From: Sulfurimonas sp.
Lineage (GTDB): Bacteria; Campylobacterota; Campylobacteria; Campylobacterales; Sulfurimonadaceae
NCBI RefSeq assembly: GCF_028713515.1
Contig: NZ_JAQTOD010000002.1
Location: 114,501 to 178,500 of the forward strand
Direction: 5' to 3'
DNA: 64,000 bases
Below the pieces are notes generated by a model, which ran no database searches, was not told the DNA's origin, and saw nothing but the letters and a program-made list of their open reading frames with translations. The translations under genes were made by a program, and so were the position numbers. Shown here piece after piece: positions 55,922-64,000 of the stretch (the stretch's first letter is position 1; every line of letters starts with the position of its first letter).

Positions 55922-56078
55922 GCAAAAAGAGCTTTAAAATTATAAAAAGTCTCTATTTCAAGTGCTATGCTGTTACAAATCACTACATATTTTTTAGATT
56001 AGGTTACCCTTGTGTGTCTACTTGAAACAACCAACCATGAGCAAATGCCTAATGTTTACAAATACCGTGCCGACAAAA

Positions 56079-56993
56079 TTATTTTTTAGGTTTTGATTTA
56101 AATATCTTCTCAACCCAACCAGCTTTTTTTTGCTCTTTATTTTGAAGAATGGCAGGTTCTATTAAGGTTTTACCCTCTTTTTGGTTCCACGCTCCCATCC
56201 CACCATTTAAAACTCTAACTTTGTATCCTAAATTTGCAACTCCCATGGCGCCCGCCATAGCAAATTGACCATTTTCACTAACCAAAACAATAGTTGCTCC
56301 ATCTGTTAACTTTGGCATTAACTGGATTTTATCTCGTGAAAATAGCTGAGTCATAGGAATAAAAACGGCTCCTCTTATATGCCCTTTTTGAAAATTAGCA
56401 GCTACTCTTAAATCTATAATTTTAATTTTTTCACCCTTTTCTATCCAAACCCTAAGTTGTTCTGGTTCTAAAAGCCATGTCGTTGGATTGTTCGTGCTAC
56501 TAAAGAGTTTCGCTGTTGCTTCGTACATACAACTGTGTCCTTCTATTGGGAATCCTTTTTTAATCCATCCAGACTGTCCATCTTGAAACCAATAAACACT
56601 CACATATCCTATCTGTGCCGCTACTTCGGAAGCTTTATATGATTTCCAACAATTTTCTCCTTCGCAGTAAAAAACAATCGGAGTGTTTTTATCTTTCGGA
56701 AGAGCAGACCAGTCAAAACTATCATCTTCTATGTGATAATCTATACTAGGTCTTGAACGCTCAGTAAAAGGCAAAAATTGTGCTCCAGGAATATGTCCTC
56801 CAAAATAGTAATCACTATAATTGTCTCTTACATCATAGACAATACCGCCACTTTTTTGTATAACTTGTATATCCTCAGCAGCTGCTAGTCTTGTGTTAAA
56901 AGGCGACACATCTGGTGTAGACACCTCTTCACTTGCCGTTGCAAATGTGTTTAAAAACAGTAGTGCAATTGTAACTGTTAAAAAATATTTCAT
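56079..56993 (-). CDS. Exported tandem rhodanese-domain sulfurtransferase-like protein
   Basis: 304 residues with a signal peptide ending about ATASE. Two rhodanese domains follow: residues about 35-155, with the candidate catalytic Cys110 in FYCEGENCWKS, and about 175-285, where the equivalent loop is LVSENGQFAMAG with no Cys, so it is catalytically dead. DVRDNYSDYYFGGHIPGA and DLRVAANFQKGHIRGAVFIP are the paired substrate-fold motifs. The likely role is periplasmic sulfane-sulfur handling, fitting a sulfur-oxidising lifestyle; this is inferred. It is 9 bases from the AAA ATPase gene upstream. Confidence 0.85.
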   Translation of the reverse strand: MKYFLTVTIALLFLNTFATASEEVSTPDVSPFNTRLAAAEDIQVIQKSGGIVYDVRDNYSDYYFGGHIPGAQFLPFTERSRPSIDYHIEDDSFDWSALPKDKNTPIVFYCEGENCWKSYKASEVAAQIGYVSVYWFQDGQSGWIKKGFPIEGHSCMYEATAKLFSSTNNPTTWLLEPEQLRVWIEKGEKIKIIDLRVAANFQKGHIRGAVFIPMTQLFSRDKIQLMPKLTDGATIVLVSENGQFAMAGAMGVANLGYKVRVLNGGMGAWNQKEGKTLIEPAILQNKEQKKAGWVEKIFKSKPKK

Positions 56994-57002
56994 TTTCTAT
57001 CC

Positions 57003-58739
57003 TTATTTATTCAAAAATCCCATTGATTTTTCACTGTCAAAAGAGGCATCTTTCTCTTTTTGTATCTCTAATTTAAAATCATCCAAAGTAAAAAGAGGAT
57101 TTTTTCTAACTGCCACCCTATATGCTGTGTTTTTTATAACCAAATTTATCTGTCCGCCAGTTAGGGCGTAAGTTGCTAGCTCATCAACACTAAAATTCTC
57201 TTCAAACGGCGCATTAACTGGAAGCATCTTTTTCCAAAGTGAGAGCCTCTGCTCTTGATTTGGTTTTTTAAACTCTATCTTGTAATTAAAACGGCGTGAA
57301 AAAGCTTTATCTATGTTTTCAAGCAAGTTTGTCGTAGCTATCAAAACGCCTTTAAACTTCTCAATCTGTTCTAAGAAAATATTTTGCATCTGGTTGTGCA
57401 TCTGATCGGCTCCAGAGGTAACACCGCTTGAGCGAGCGCCTAAAAATTGGTCCGCTTCATTTAGCAAAAGTATAGGTTCTGACTTTGTTTTCTCACACAA
57501 ATCGCTAAAAGTATCAAATATTTTACGAACATTTTTCTCACTCTCGCCGACATACATCGACAAAATCTTTGAACAGTCAAACGCCAGAACTTCTCTTTTT
57601 AGAGATTTTGCAAGCGAATACGCCGTCATAGTTTTACCAGTTCCAGCGGCACCATAAAAGATAATTCTCGCGTCAATACCGCTTTTTTTATCCTTGATGC
57701 CCCAGTGAGCAAGTCGGTTAATAACCTCTTTATCAAGCTGTTTCATAAGGTTACCCAGCGTCTCTTGTGTCTCTTTTGCCAAAACAACATCTGTGAGTGA
57801 AGTTTCAGGCTCCACAAGCTCAAAAATATCCTGCTCTTGGATAAGTGTATTTAATTTTATACGACGAACTTTTTTATTTTTTTGCGGATGGATTATGCTG
57901 TGAAGAACCTCATCAACTATATAAAAAGCTCTTGAAATGCCACCAAAAGGGTTTAGCATCTCTTCATAATCAATTATCCCATCATTTATAAGATTTGAGC
58001 CATCCTCTAAAAGTGAACGATTTTTGATTCGCTCATACTCATCAAGCGAAATTAGCTCTATAAGCGAGTTCATATCGCGAAGAGAGGCATCTGTGGCGCT
58101 ATACTCCTCGCGAAGAAGTGCCAAAAATATAACCTGCTCTTTTGTGCTCATCTTTTTTTGCTTGAAAAATTTATCCAAAACAAGCTTTCCAGTCGTTTGT
58201 GCCACGCGCTCTTCTATCCTCTTTTCAAGGAGTTGAAGTTTTTGCTGCATCCTATCAATTCCTAAAGAATGTTCATGAACATTTTGACGAATCGCACTCA
58301 TTTTTTGATATAAATCAATACGAAGAAACTGATCTTGAAGATACTCTAAATGGTCAGAATATGGCTTAATATCCTGAAGTTCACTCTCTGAAGAACCGTC
58401 TTGCAAAATCTTTAAAAGAGATGGGGAAAGCGCAACAGAACTGTTTAAAAGCTCGAGCGGTGTTACTTCCGAAATCTTGATAGGATTAAAACTCTGCTGA
58501 TGAATCCAACCAAGCTCTAAAAGAATCTTAAACTCTTGAAGATGCTTAACAAAAGCATAATTTTTATCCCCATAAAGCTCTTTTAAAAGCTCAAAAATCA
58601 GTACATCATCATCACCACTCATATATCTCTTAACCAAAGCTTGAAGCAATAATGCCTCTGATTTGCTACATTTCAACTGAGCAAAAATAGTAGATTTCTC
58701 TACATCTTTTGCCTCTAAAAAATTTATTAATATTTCCAA
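57003..58739 (-). CDS. AAA-family ATPase
   Basis: 578 residues. The N-terminal half (1-300) is helical, with no recognised domain and a coiled-coil-like stretch near 165-185. An AAA module (about 355-545) has Walker A FYGAAGTGKTMTAY near 362, a Walker B variant ILLLNEADQFLG (Asn where most have Asp before the Glu), sensor 1 IATTNLLENID and the arginine-finger segment FSRRFNYKIEF. It is similar to FtsH/Vps4-type ATPases without a protease domain. The start is TTG (58737..58739). Client unknown; co-transcription with the rhodanese is likely. Confidence 0.8.
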   Translation of the reverse strand: MEILINFLEAKDVEKSTIFAQLKCSKSEALLLQALVKRYMSGDDDVLIFELLKELYGDKNYAFVKHLQEFKILLELGWIHQQSFNPIKISEVTPLELLNSSVALSPSLLKILQDGSSESELQDIKPYSDHLEYLQDQFLRIDLYQKMSAIRQNVHEHSLGIDRMQQKLQLLEKRIEERVAQTTGKLVLDKFFKQKKMSTKEQVIFLALLREEYSATDASLRDMNSLIELISLDEYERIKNRSLLEDGSNLINDGIIDYEEMLNPFGGISRAFYIVDEVLHSIIHPQKNKKVRRIKLNTLIQEQDIFELVEPETSLTDVVLAKETQETLGNLMKQLDKEVINRLAHWGIKDKKSGIDARIIFYGAAGTGKTMTAYSLAKSLKREVLAFDCSKILSMYVGESEKNVRKIFDTFSDLCEKTKSEPILLLNEADQFLGARSSGVTSGADQMHNQMQNIFLEQIEKFKGVLIATTNLLENIDKAFSRRFNYKIEFKKPNQEQRLSLWKKMLPVNAPFEENFSVDELATYALTGGQINLVIKNTAYRVAVRKNPLFTLDDFKLEIQKEKDASFDSEKSMGFLNK

Positions 58740-58756
58740 AACTATATCTCTCTTTT

Positions 58757-59605
58757 TTATTTCTCAAACGAATAAAGTAACTCTATCTCATCTTTCCAAA
58801 TTGTCTCATCAATCGTCTCTAGTATAAGCGGAATGTCATTCATTCTATCATCATTCATGATAAATTTAAATGCATCAAGGCCTATTTCACCTTTGCCTAA
58901 TGAGTTGTGTCTATCCACATGAGACTCAAATTTTGCTTTTGAATCATTTATATGCATCCCCATAAGGTACTTAAACCCAACAATTTTATCAAACTCACTC
59001 CAAGTTGCGTCGTATGTTTCTCTTGTTCTTATATCGTAACCAGCGCTAAACATGTGGCAAGTGTCGATGCAGACTCCAACACGGCTTTTGTCCTCTATCT
59101 TATCTATGATTTGTGCTAGATGCTCAAACTTAAAGCCAAGGTTACTGCCCTGTCCTGCGGTGTTTTCAATAACTAAGCTAACTCCACTTGTTTTATCAAG
59201 CGTAGTGTTCATGGCATCGGCGATTTTAGCCAAACACTCATCTACACTGATTTTTTTAAGATGGCTTCCTGGGTGAAAGTTAAGTCTATCAAGCCCCAAA
59301 AGAGAACATCTTTGAACCTCATCTAAAAAAGCTTCCATAGATTTTTCCCTTCCCTCACTCTCAGGATGCCCTAGATTTATAAGGTACGAATCATGAGGGA
59401 GTATATGCTTTGACAATATACCACTATGCAACAGCATCTCTTTAAACTTATCAATAGTCTCACTATCAAGTTCTTTGGCGCTCCACTGTCTCTGGTTTTT
59501 AGTAAAAAATGCAAACGCTTTTGCACCGATTGCCTCCGCGTTTGCTATGGCATTAAAAACTCCACCACTCGCACTTGTGTGTGCTCCAACAAATTTAGCG
59601 CTCAT
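58757..59605 (-). CDS. nfo: Endonuclease IV (AP endonuclease)
   Basis: 282 residues of the TIM-barrel AP endonuclease family. Zinc-site segments seen are [56 protein letters not shown] and the final PLILETID. It cuts the backbone 5' of abasic sites in base excision repair. AAGGA precedes the ATG. The gene start overlaps the end of the lipoprotein gene by 11 bases. Confidence 0.95.
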   Translation of the reverse strand: MSAKFVGAHTSASGGVFNAIANAEAIGAKAFAFFTKNQRQWSAKELDSETIDKFKEMLLHSGILSKHILPHDSYLINLGHPESEGREKSMEAFLDEVQRCSLLGLDRLNFHPGSHLKKISVDECLAKIADAMNTTLDKTSGVSLVIENTAGQGSNLGFKFEHLAQIIDKIEDKSRVGVCIDTCHMFSAGYDIRTRETYDATWSEFDKIVGFKYLMGMHINDSKAKFESHVDRHNSLGKGEIGLDAFKFIMNDDRMNDIPLILETIDETIWKDEIELLYSFEK

Positions 59606-60068
59606 TCAGATCCTTTATTTGAAAAATTATACTGTTCTTTTTGTCTTTAAAATAGACTCCATTTAAGTCCACCCTGTATGTTATCTCAACGCCACTCTCA
59701 GCTATAACTTGCTCAAATCCACCATCTTTTTTCTGGATATTTTTTCCACCATAAATAGGCTGAGATAAGATTATATTTTGCAAAATATCTAATGGGTAGT
59801 TTTTGTTTAGATACTCTTCGTTAAATGCACCCTTACTCATACATCCGCTATTTGTGCAAATCACATGATTTAGCGTAAAAGTCTGAATACTCTTACCAGC
59901 AATAAAAAGTTCAAGTTCTATCTTGTTTTTGCTACTTCGCACATATCCAACATCAGAAAATTTAATCTTAGGTGATTTTATAGTGATGATTTTTGTCTTA
60001 GTAATCTCGTAGTTTTTGGTGCTACATGAAGTAAAGAGAAGAGCAAAGATTAATAAAATATATTTCAT
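59595..60068 (-). CDS. Putative lipoprotein of unknown function
   Basis: 157 residues from the ATG at 60066..60068. This start gives a clean lipoprotein signal, with a hydrophobic stretch and lipobox LFTSC (Cys15); longer in-frame starts spoil it. The mature part has beta-rich segments ([24 protein letters not shown]) and two further cysteines in [15 protein letters not shown]. It is coupled to nfo by overlap. Lineage-type conserved protein as far as I can judge; no function is recognised. Confidence 0.7.
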   Translation of the reverse strand: MKYILLIFALLFTSCSTKNYEITKTKIITIKSPKIKFSDVGYVRSSKNKIELELFIAGKSIQTFTLNHVICTNSGCMSKGAFNEEYLNKNYPLDILQNIILSQPIYGGKNIQKKDGGFEQVIAESGVEITYRVDLNGVYFKDKKNSIIFQIKDLNER

Positions 60069-60147
60069 AGCCGAATTATAGCAATTATATTCTTGACAAT
60101 TTGTCATACTTTTTAGAGTTTTTTTAAATTTTATCTACAATCACTTT

Positions 60148-61416
60148 ATGAAAATACATATAGATATAGATTGCTTTTTCGTTAGTGCTACTCGCATAAA
60201 AGAGCCTTCTCTTGAGGGCAAGGCTGTGGCTATTGGTGGGCGGAGTGATACGAAGATATTTGATAGTGAATCAAAAAATCAGAGTGTAAATTTTGAGAAC
60301 TCTGGCTCTTTTGTGCCTACTTTTTATAAGGCTTATGAAGAGAGAGACGATATAGACGCTTTTAAAGACGCTGATGGGCGAGTGCGAGGCATACTTACAA
60401 CTTCTAGTTATGAAGCCAGAAAGTATGGCGTAAAAACAGCTATGAGCATAAGAGAAGCGCTAACTCTCTGCCCTCATCTCATTATAAAAGCGCCAAATAT
60501 GTCGCTTTACCAACAACTCTCACATGAGCTCCACGAGTTTTTACAAACTAAAATTCCGCTAGTTGAACAAGCTAGTATTGATGAGTTCTATGGGGATTTG
60601 AGCGGTTGGGTTGAGGACTCTGATGTGCCTAGTTTTATAGCTGCGCTAAGGGATGAGATAAAGAGTGTTACTAAACTCCCAGTTTCCATAGGTGCCTCAA
60701 AAACCCGCTACATAGCAAAACTCGCTACAACCCACGCAAAACCTTATGGATGCAAGGTTATTTTTGAAAATGATCTGAAAGGTTTTATAGAGAAGATTCC
60801 AGTTGGAGCATTTGCAGGAATTGGCAAAAGCATGAAAGAGAAACTCCATAGCGCGCAAATCCATACACTTGGGGAACTCAGCAGAAGAAGAGGAACTCTG
60901 GAGTCGTGGGGACCTTATGCAAAAGAGCTTTATCTTAGAGTTAAGGGACAGAGCGATGATGAAATCTCAACCAAACATATACGAAAATCCATAGGCATAT
61001 CAAGAACATTCGACCCACTGTTTGAACGAACTGAACTTAGAAGAAGAGTCCATGTGCTCGCTCGTCATCTTAATTATGCTATTTTGAGGCTCAAAGTAAT
61101 CCCAACTATTTTTAGTCTCTCCTTAAATTATGAGATGTGCCAAAAATCACATAAAAACATCTCTCTTTGCGAAGTTTTTACAGAGAAAAAATTTGACTCA
61201 TTATGTCTAAAGCTCTTCAGCGACGCTGATATACATAAACGCCTTCATGTTATTCGCATAAGTATAAACTGCTCAAGTTTTACAAGAGAGTCAAGAAAAG
61301 AGCTCTCCCTTATTGGTTTTGAAGATGATCAAAAAATGCACAGGCTAACTAAAGAGTCTCAAAAAGTTAGAGAAAAGTATGGCATCGACATGTTAAAGTG
61401 GGGGAGTGAATTGTAA
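60148..61416 (+). CDS. dinB: Y-family DNA polymerase, DinB-like
   Basis: 422 residues. Catalytic carboxylates lie in KIHIDIDCFFVSA at the N-terminus and in QASIDEFYGDLSGW (about 145). The steric/finger segment is ILTTSSYEARKYGVKTAMSIREALTLCPHL. Between IGG and that segment lies an insertion of about 45 residues (SDTKIFDSE to DADGRVRG) not usual in DinB. The helix-hairpin-helix (PVGAFAGIGKSMKEKLHSAQIHTLGEL) and little-finger domain follow. The end ELSLIGFEDD resembles a beta-clamp-binding site. It is a translesion polymerase. No lexA is seen nearby. Confidence 0.87.
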   Translation: MKIHIDIDCFFVSATRIKEPSLEGKAVAIGGRSDTKIFDSESKNQSVNFENSGSFVPTFYKAYEERDDIDAFKDADGRVRGILTTSSYEARKYGVKTAMSIREALTLCPHLIIKAPNMSLYQQLSHELHEFLQTKIPLVEQASIDEFYGDLSGWVEDSDVPSFIAALRDEIKSVTKLPVSIGASKTRYIAKLATTHAKPYGCKVIFENDLKGFIEKIPVGAFAGIGKSMKEKLHSAQIHTLGELSRRRGTLESWGPYAKELYLRVKGQSDDEISTKHIRKSIGISRTFDPLFERTELRRRVHVLARHLNYAILRLKVIPTIFSLSLNYEMCQKSHKNISLCEVFTEKKFDSLCLKLFSDADIHKRLHVIRISINCSSFTRESRKELSLIGFEDDQKMHRLTKESQKVREKYGIDMLKWGSEL

Positions 61417-61438
61417 TAAATAATGGTAGAATATAATT

Positions 61439-62383
61439 ATGTTAAAGCAAACTCTTCTTAAGCAATTTCGCTCATTTTACTTTAAAAATCCTATCGACGA
61501 TATGGAAAATCTCATTGAATATTTTTCTGTATTTGGTGGTTTGGATTGGACGATTAACACTAGTGAACCGATTGAGCAACTGATAAAAGAGCATATTTTA
61601 CATAACTTTGACTCTCTTAGTATAAAGATAGATGAGATAATACTAAAAAAGAGAGAGAACAGAGCGTTGCTTAGAGCTTTTGCAGTTGGAAACAGAGAGA
61701 TATTTTCCGCTTTCAACAGAGCTGGACTTAATAACGCAAATGGTGGAAGTGCCCTTAACTATCTGCAAGAAAAAGGGATTTTACAGATTGAGTACTCAAG
61801 AGAAGAGCCTGCTAGAAGCCTAAACCCACATGGCAAACTAAAAAGAGAGGTTGCAAGACATAGGATCTCACATAAAGTTCTCTTTTGTATCCCATTTGTA
61901 AGATTTTGGTTCTATTTTATCTATCCTCACACAAAAGAGATAGCGGTTGGTAAATATGATAATTTTTTAAGAGAATTTAAACTGCAACAGTACAGTTATG
62001 CGAGTCTAATTTTTGAAGAGCTCTCAGAGATTTTACTAAACTACCACCTAAGGGATTCACAAATCCTTAGTAGCGGTAGTTATTGGGATGCAAATATCGA
62101 GATAGATATACTCACGATAACTGCTGATGAGAAGATATATGTTGCAGAGTGCAAGTGGCGAAACCATCAAGTAACCAAAGTAGAGTGGCTGAAACTACTT
62201 CAAAAATGCGAACAACTAGGCATCAAGCCAACGCAAATCATTCTTTTTTCAAGAAGTGGTTTCTCCAAGGAGCTGGCGCAAAATCAAGGAAGCGAGCTTG
62301 CACTCTATGATGCAAAGGATTTTATAGCTCTTTTAAAAAATATAAAAGAGGAAGAACTTATAGAAGATCAGTTTTTTAACTAA
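61439..62383 (+). CDS. Stand-alone DUF234-like protein with PD-(D/E)XK nuclease-like C-terminus
   Basis: 314 residues. The N-terminus is helical. A winged-helix-like region (about 85-125, AFNRAGLNNANGGSALNYLQEKGILQIEY) and VRFWFYFIYPHTKEIAVG resemble the C-terminal part of archaeal-type P-loop ATPases (DUF234). The end has a nuclease-like core: YWDANIEIDILTITADE then IYVAECKW (E-D...E-x-K). The ATPase domain that normally precedes this region is absent. It lies 22 bases downstream of dinB and may be co-transcribed, suggesting a DNA repair role. Its 3' end overlaps the convergent J-domain gene by 8 bases. Confidence 0.7.
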   Translation: MLKQTLLKQFRSFYFKNPIDDMENLIEYFSVFGGLDWTINTSEPIEQLIKEHILHNFDSLSIKIDEIILKKRENRALLRAFAVGNREIFSAFNRAGLNNANGGSALNYLQEKGILQIEYSREEPARSLNPHGKLKREVARHRISHKVLFCIPFVRFWFYFIYPHTKEIAVGKYDNFLREFKLQQYSYASLIFEELSEILLNYHLRDSQILSSGSYWDANIEIDILTITADEKIYVAECKWRNHQVTKVEWLKLLQKCEQLGIKPTQIILFSRSGFSKELAQNQGSELALYDAKDFIALLKNIKEEELIEDQFFN

Positions 62384-63179
62384 CTACTCTAAGCGCTTCG
62401 TATGCCTCTTGTAAAAGCTGGAATTTTTGTGTGTAGTGTTTTATCATATATGGCTCTTCATGAATAATTTTATCTGGATGATAAACTTTAACTAGCTTTT
62501 TATAACTCTTCTTTATCGCATCTTGACTAGCCCCTATTGGGCACTCAAGAAGCGCATAAAAAGAGTTTTTTTTATCCTCTTCGTCCTCTTCAAAGTAATC
62601 TTTAAAACTATATTTAGTAAATTCGCTATAGAGTTTACTCATAAAATGATTATCATAACTATATTGGATTTGATAGTGCAGAATATGCCGTTTATCTAAA
62701 GCTCTTTCTAGTCTGGCCTTTGAGTTAAAGTCTGAGACATCAACGACCAAAGAGATGTCAGTTCCTCTTTCAATATATAGATTGAGTTGCGAGCGAAGGT
62801 AGTTGATAACCCAAGAATTAGGGGAGTTTAGGGTGATTAGAACTGTATCTTTATCGTACGCATAAAGATTTACTTTAACAATCTCTGGCTCTTCAAGTCT
62901 GTTTAGTTCAATCCTTATAGGTTGATTTCCAAATTTAAGCATTGAGCGCAAAAAGAACTCATGAGAGAAGTCATGCTGGGCTGCGTGGTATTGGCTCAGT
63001 TGGTTTATAAACTCTTCTCTTGCACCCTGAAGCGTCTCATTTCTAAAAACAAGTACCGCCCTTGGCAAAAATAGCATACCTCTTGAGTGATGGTTTAAAA
63101 AGCTCTTCATCCAGATCGTATTTAAAGCATAAAAGTCCGTAGTTATAACAATGAGATTGTTTCGTAATACAATTTTCAT
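62376..63179 (-). CDS. J-domain protein with unrecognised N-terminal domain
   Basis: 267 residues. The C-terminal J-domain (about 208-265) contains FYALLECPIGASQDAIKKSYK and the HPD motif in KVYHPDKII, needed to stimulate DnaK ATPase. The first 200 residues are mixed alpha/beta, with no signal peptide and no zinc finger or G/F region, so it is a class C co-chaperone of unknown client specificity. The J-domain at the C-terminal end is less common than at the N-terminus but is seen in Campylobacterota. Confidence 0.82.
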   Translation of the reverse strand: MKIVLRNNLIVITTDFYALNTIWMKSFLNHHSRGMLFLPRAVLVFRNETLQGAREEFINQLSQYHAAQHDFSHEFFLRSMLKFGNQPIRIELNRLEEPEIVKVNLYAYDKDTVLITLNSPNSWVINYLRSQLNLYIERGTDISLVVDVSDFNSKARLERALDKRHILHYQIQYSYDNHFMSKLYSEFTKYSFKDYFEEDEEDKKNSFYALLECPIGASQDAIKKSYKKLVKVYHPDKIIHEEPYMIKHYTQKFQLLQEAYEALRVVS

Positions 63180-63232
63180 ATATCTCTAACCTTGAGTTTT
63201 TTTTAATTTAAAGCAAGATTAGTTCCAGTTGG

Positions 63233-64000
63233 TTATTTACAGATAACCCCATAAGCATCTGGGCGTCTATCTCTTATAAGTCCCCAATAATGCCTCTGTT
63301 TTTGGTTCTCTTGTATATTGATGTCCGCATAAATAATCTCTTCTTTATCTCTTGATGCTTCTGCAATTTTTGCACCCGCATAATCCGTTATAAAAGATGA
63401 ACCATAAAAATTAAGACTACAAGAAGCGCCTTTTTCCTCGCCGTATCTATTTGCAACCACAACTGGAACAGTATTTGTAGCCGCATGACCCATCTGAACC
63501 CTCTGCCAATGCTCTTTAGAGTCAAGATGAATCTCTGGCTCACTTCCAATCGCAGTAGGATAAAAAATAATTTCCGCTCCCATGAGTGTCAAAGCCCTCG
63601 CAGTTTCACAAAACCACTGATCCCAACAGATGCCAACACCAATTTTAGCATAAGCAGTATCGTAAACTTTAAAACCGCTATCTCCAGGCTTAAAGTAGAA
63701 CTTTTCCTCATATCCAGGACCGTCTGGAATGTGAGTTTTGCGATAGTTATCCATAACCGAGCCATCAGTATCTGCGACAACTAAAGAGTTAAAATAACCC
63801 TCTTCACTCTTCTCAAAATAACTGATAAGCAAAACAATTTTTAGCTCCTTTGCTAAAGTTGAAAATCTCTCTATAAGCCTATTTCCATCTCGTGGAGCCG
63901 CCCATGAAAAATATTTCTCATCCATATCTTTACAAAAATATAACCCTTCAAAAAGCTCAGGTAAAAGCACTATTTGAGCGCCATTTTTCGATGCTTCTCT
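63233..64000 (-). CDS. aguB: Carbon-nitrogen hydrolase, N-carbamoylputrescine amidase-like (5' end missing)
   Basis: The reading frame is open to the right edge of the window, so the start lies outside; the visible 255 codons end at 63233. All three nitrilase-fold catalytic residues are visible: Glu in VLLPELFEGLYFCKD, Lys in DNYRKTHIPDGPGYEEKFYF, and Cys in GVGICWDQWFCETARAL. The EKFYFKPGDSGF and GSEPEIHLDSKEHWQRVQMGHAATN segments fit AguB, which turns N-carbamoylputrescine into putrescine. The alternative is a related amidase. An internal GTG near 63970 is not the real start, because the family sequence continues upstream of it (SKNGAQIV). Confidence 0.88.
   Translation of the reverse strand, partial: REASKNGAQIVLLPELFEGLYFCKDMDEKYFSWAAPRDGNRLIERFSTLAKELKIVLLISYFEKSEEGYFNSLVVADTDGSVMDNYRKTHIPDGPGYEEKFYFKPGDSGFKVYDTAYAKIGVGICWDQWFCETARALTLMGAEIIFYPTAIGSEPEIHLDSKEHWQRVQMGHAATNTVPVVVANRYGEEKGASCSLNFYGSSFITDYAGAKIAEASRDKEEIIYADINIQENQKQRHYWGLIRDRRPDAYGVICK

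Noticed and set aside
55970..56078. Small gene upstream of the nuo operon on the plus strand
   Set aside because: An open frame exists across the nuoA leader, but it is low-complexity, lacks a ribosome site and overlaps the likely promoter.
1..64000. tRNA, rRNA and CRISPR arrays
   Set aside because: No cloverleaf-type sequence with CCA-end context, no rRNA segments and no regularly spaced direct repeats were seen; intergenic gaps are too short for most of these.

Overview
The window is an AT-rich chromosomal segment of a free-living campylobacterotan (epsilonproteobacterial), Sulfurimonas-like bacterium. The assignment rests on gene order and marker proteins. A ChePep-type polyacidic chemotaxis protein sits between gmk and fliR, and pflA directly follows nuoN, both as in Helicobacter and Campylobacter. 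The complex I operon has a short stand-in for NuoE, no ordinary NuoF and two NuoG genes. DUF3373 and DUF1104-like proteins and an MqnP-like prenyltransferase fit the same group. I found no phage, plasmid, CRISPR, tRNA or rRNA genes. Almost every gene is core or lineage-typical, and intergenic gaps are short.

Layout. 1-6.3 kb: end of an amidase gene, then a heavy-metal RND efflux operon (small secreted protein, czcC, czcB, czcA). 6.3-13.2 kb: DEAD-box helicase, DnaQ-like exonuclease, chemoreceptor, an NhaC-family antiporter whose natural start codon seems to read ATA, a GNAT protein and an L,D-transpeptidase-like protein. 13.2-19.8 kb: lolD-like, fliR, chePep, gmk, tatA and argS in one tight run, with an NDH-2-like flavoprotein upstream. 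20-24.9 kb: rpsB-tsf with a structured leader, a DUF3373 outer-membrane protein, bcp and a cytochrome b561-like protein. 25-29.7 kb: prenyltransferase, two unknown lineage proteins, ftsW, murG and a DUF420 protein. 29.8-38.2 kb: a small periplasmic protein, a SulP transporter with PPK2, a tetraheme cytochrome with a beta-barrel protein, miaA and pflA.

38.3-55.8 kb is one operon of 14 genes for a respiratory complex I. Its input arm differs from the textbook enzyme. NuoE is replaced by a 73-residue protein. NuoF is replaced by a fusion of only the N3 iron-sulfur domain to a GltD-like FAD/NAD(P) oxidoreductase, with one N3 cysteine replaced by glycine. Two complete but divergent NuoG subunits follow. 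This is the most interesting system here. An NDH-2-like protein elsewhere in the window could oxidise NADH separately.

56-64 kb: a tandem rhodanese, an AAA ATPase, DNA repair genes (nfo, dinB, a stand-alone DUF234/PD-(D/E)XK-like protein), a J-domain protein and the start-truncated end of a carbon-nitrogen hydrolase. A family of short palindromic-ended intergenic repeats is scattered through the window (7.6, 25.0, 38.3 and 55.8 kb); the 25.0 kb copy looks like a complete MITE.
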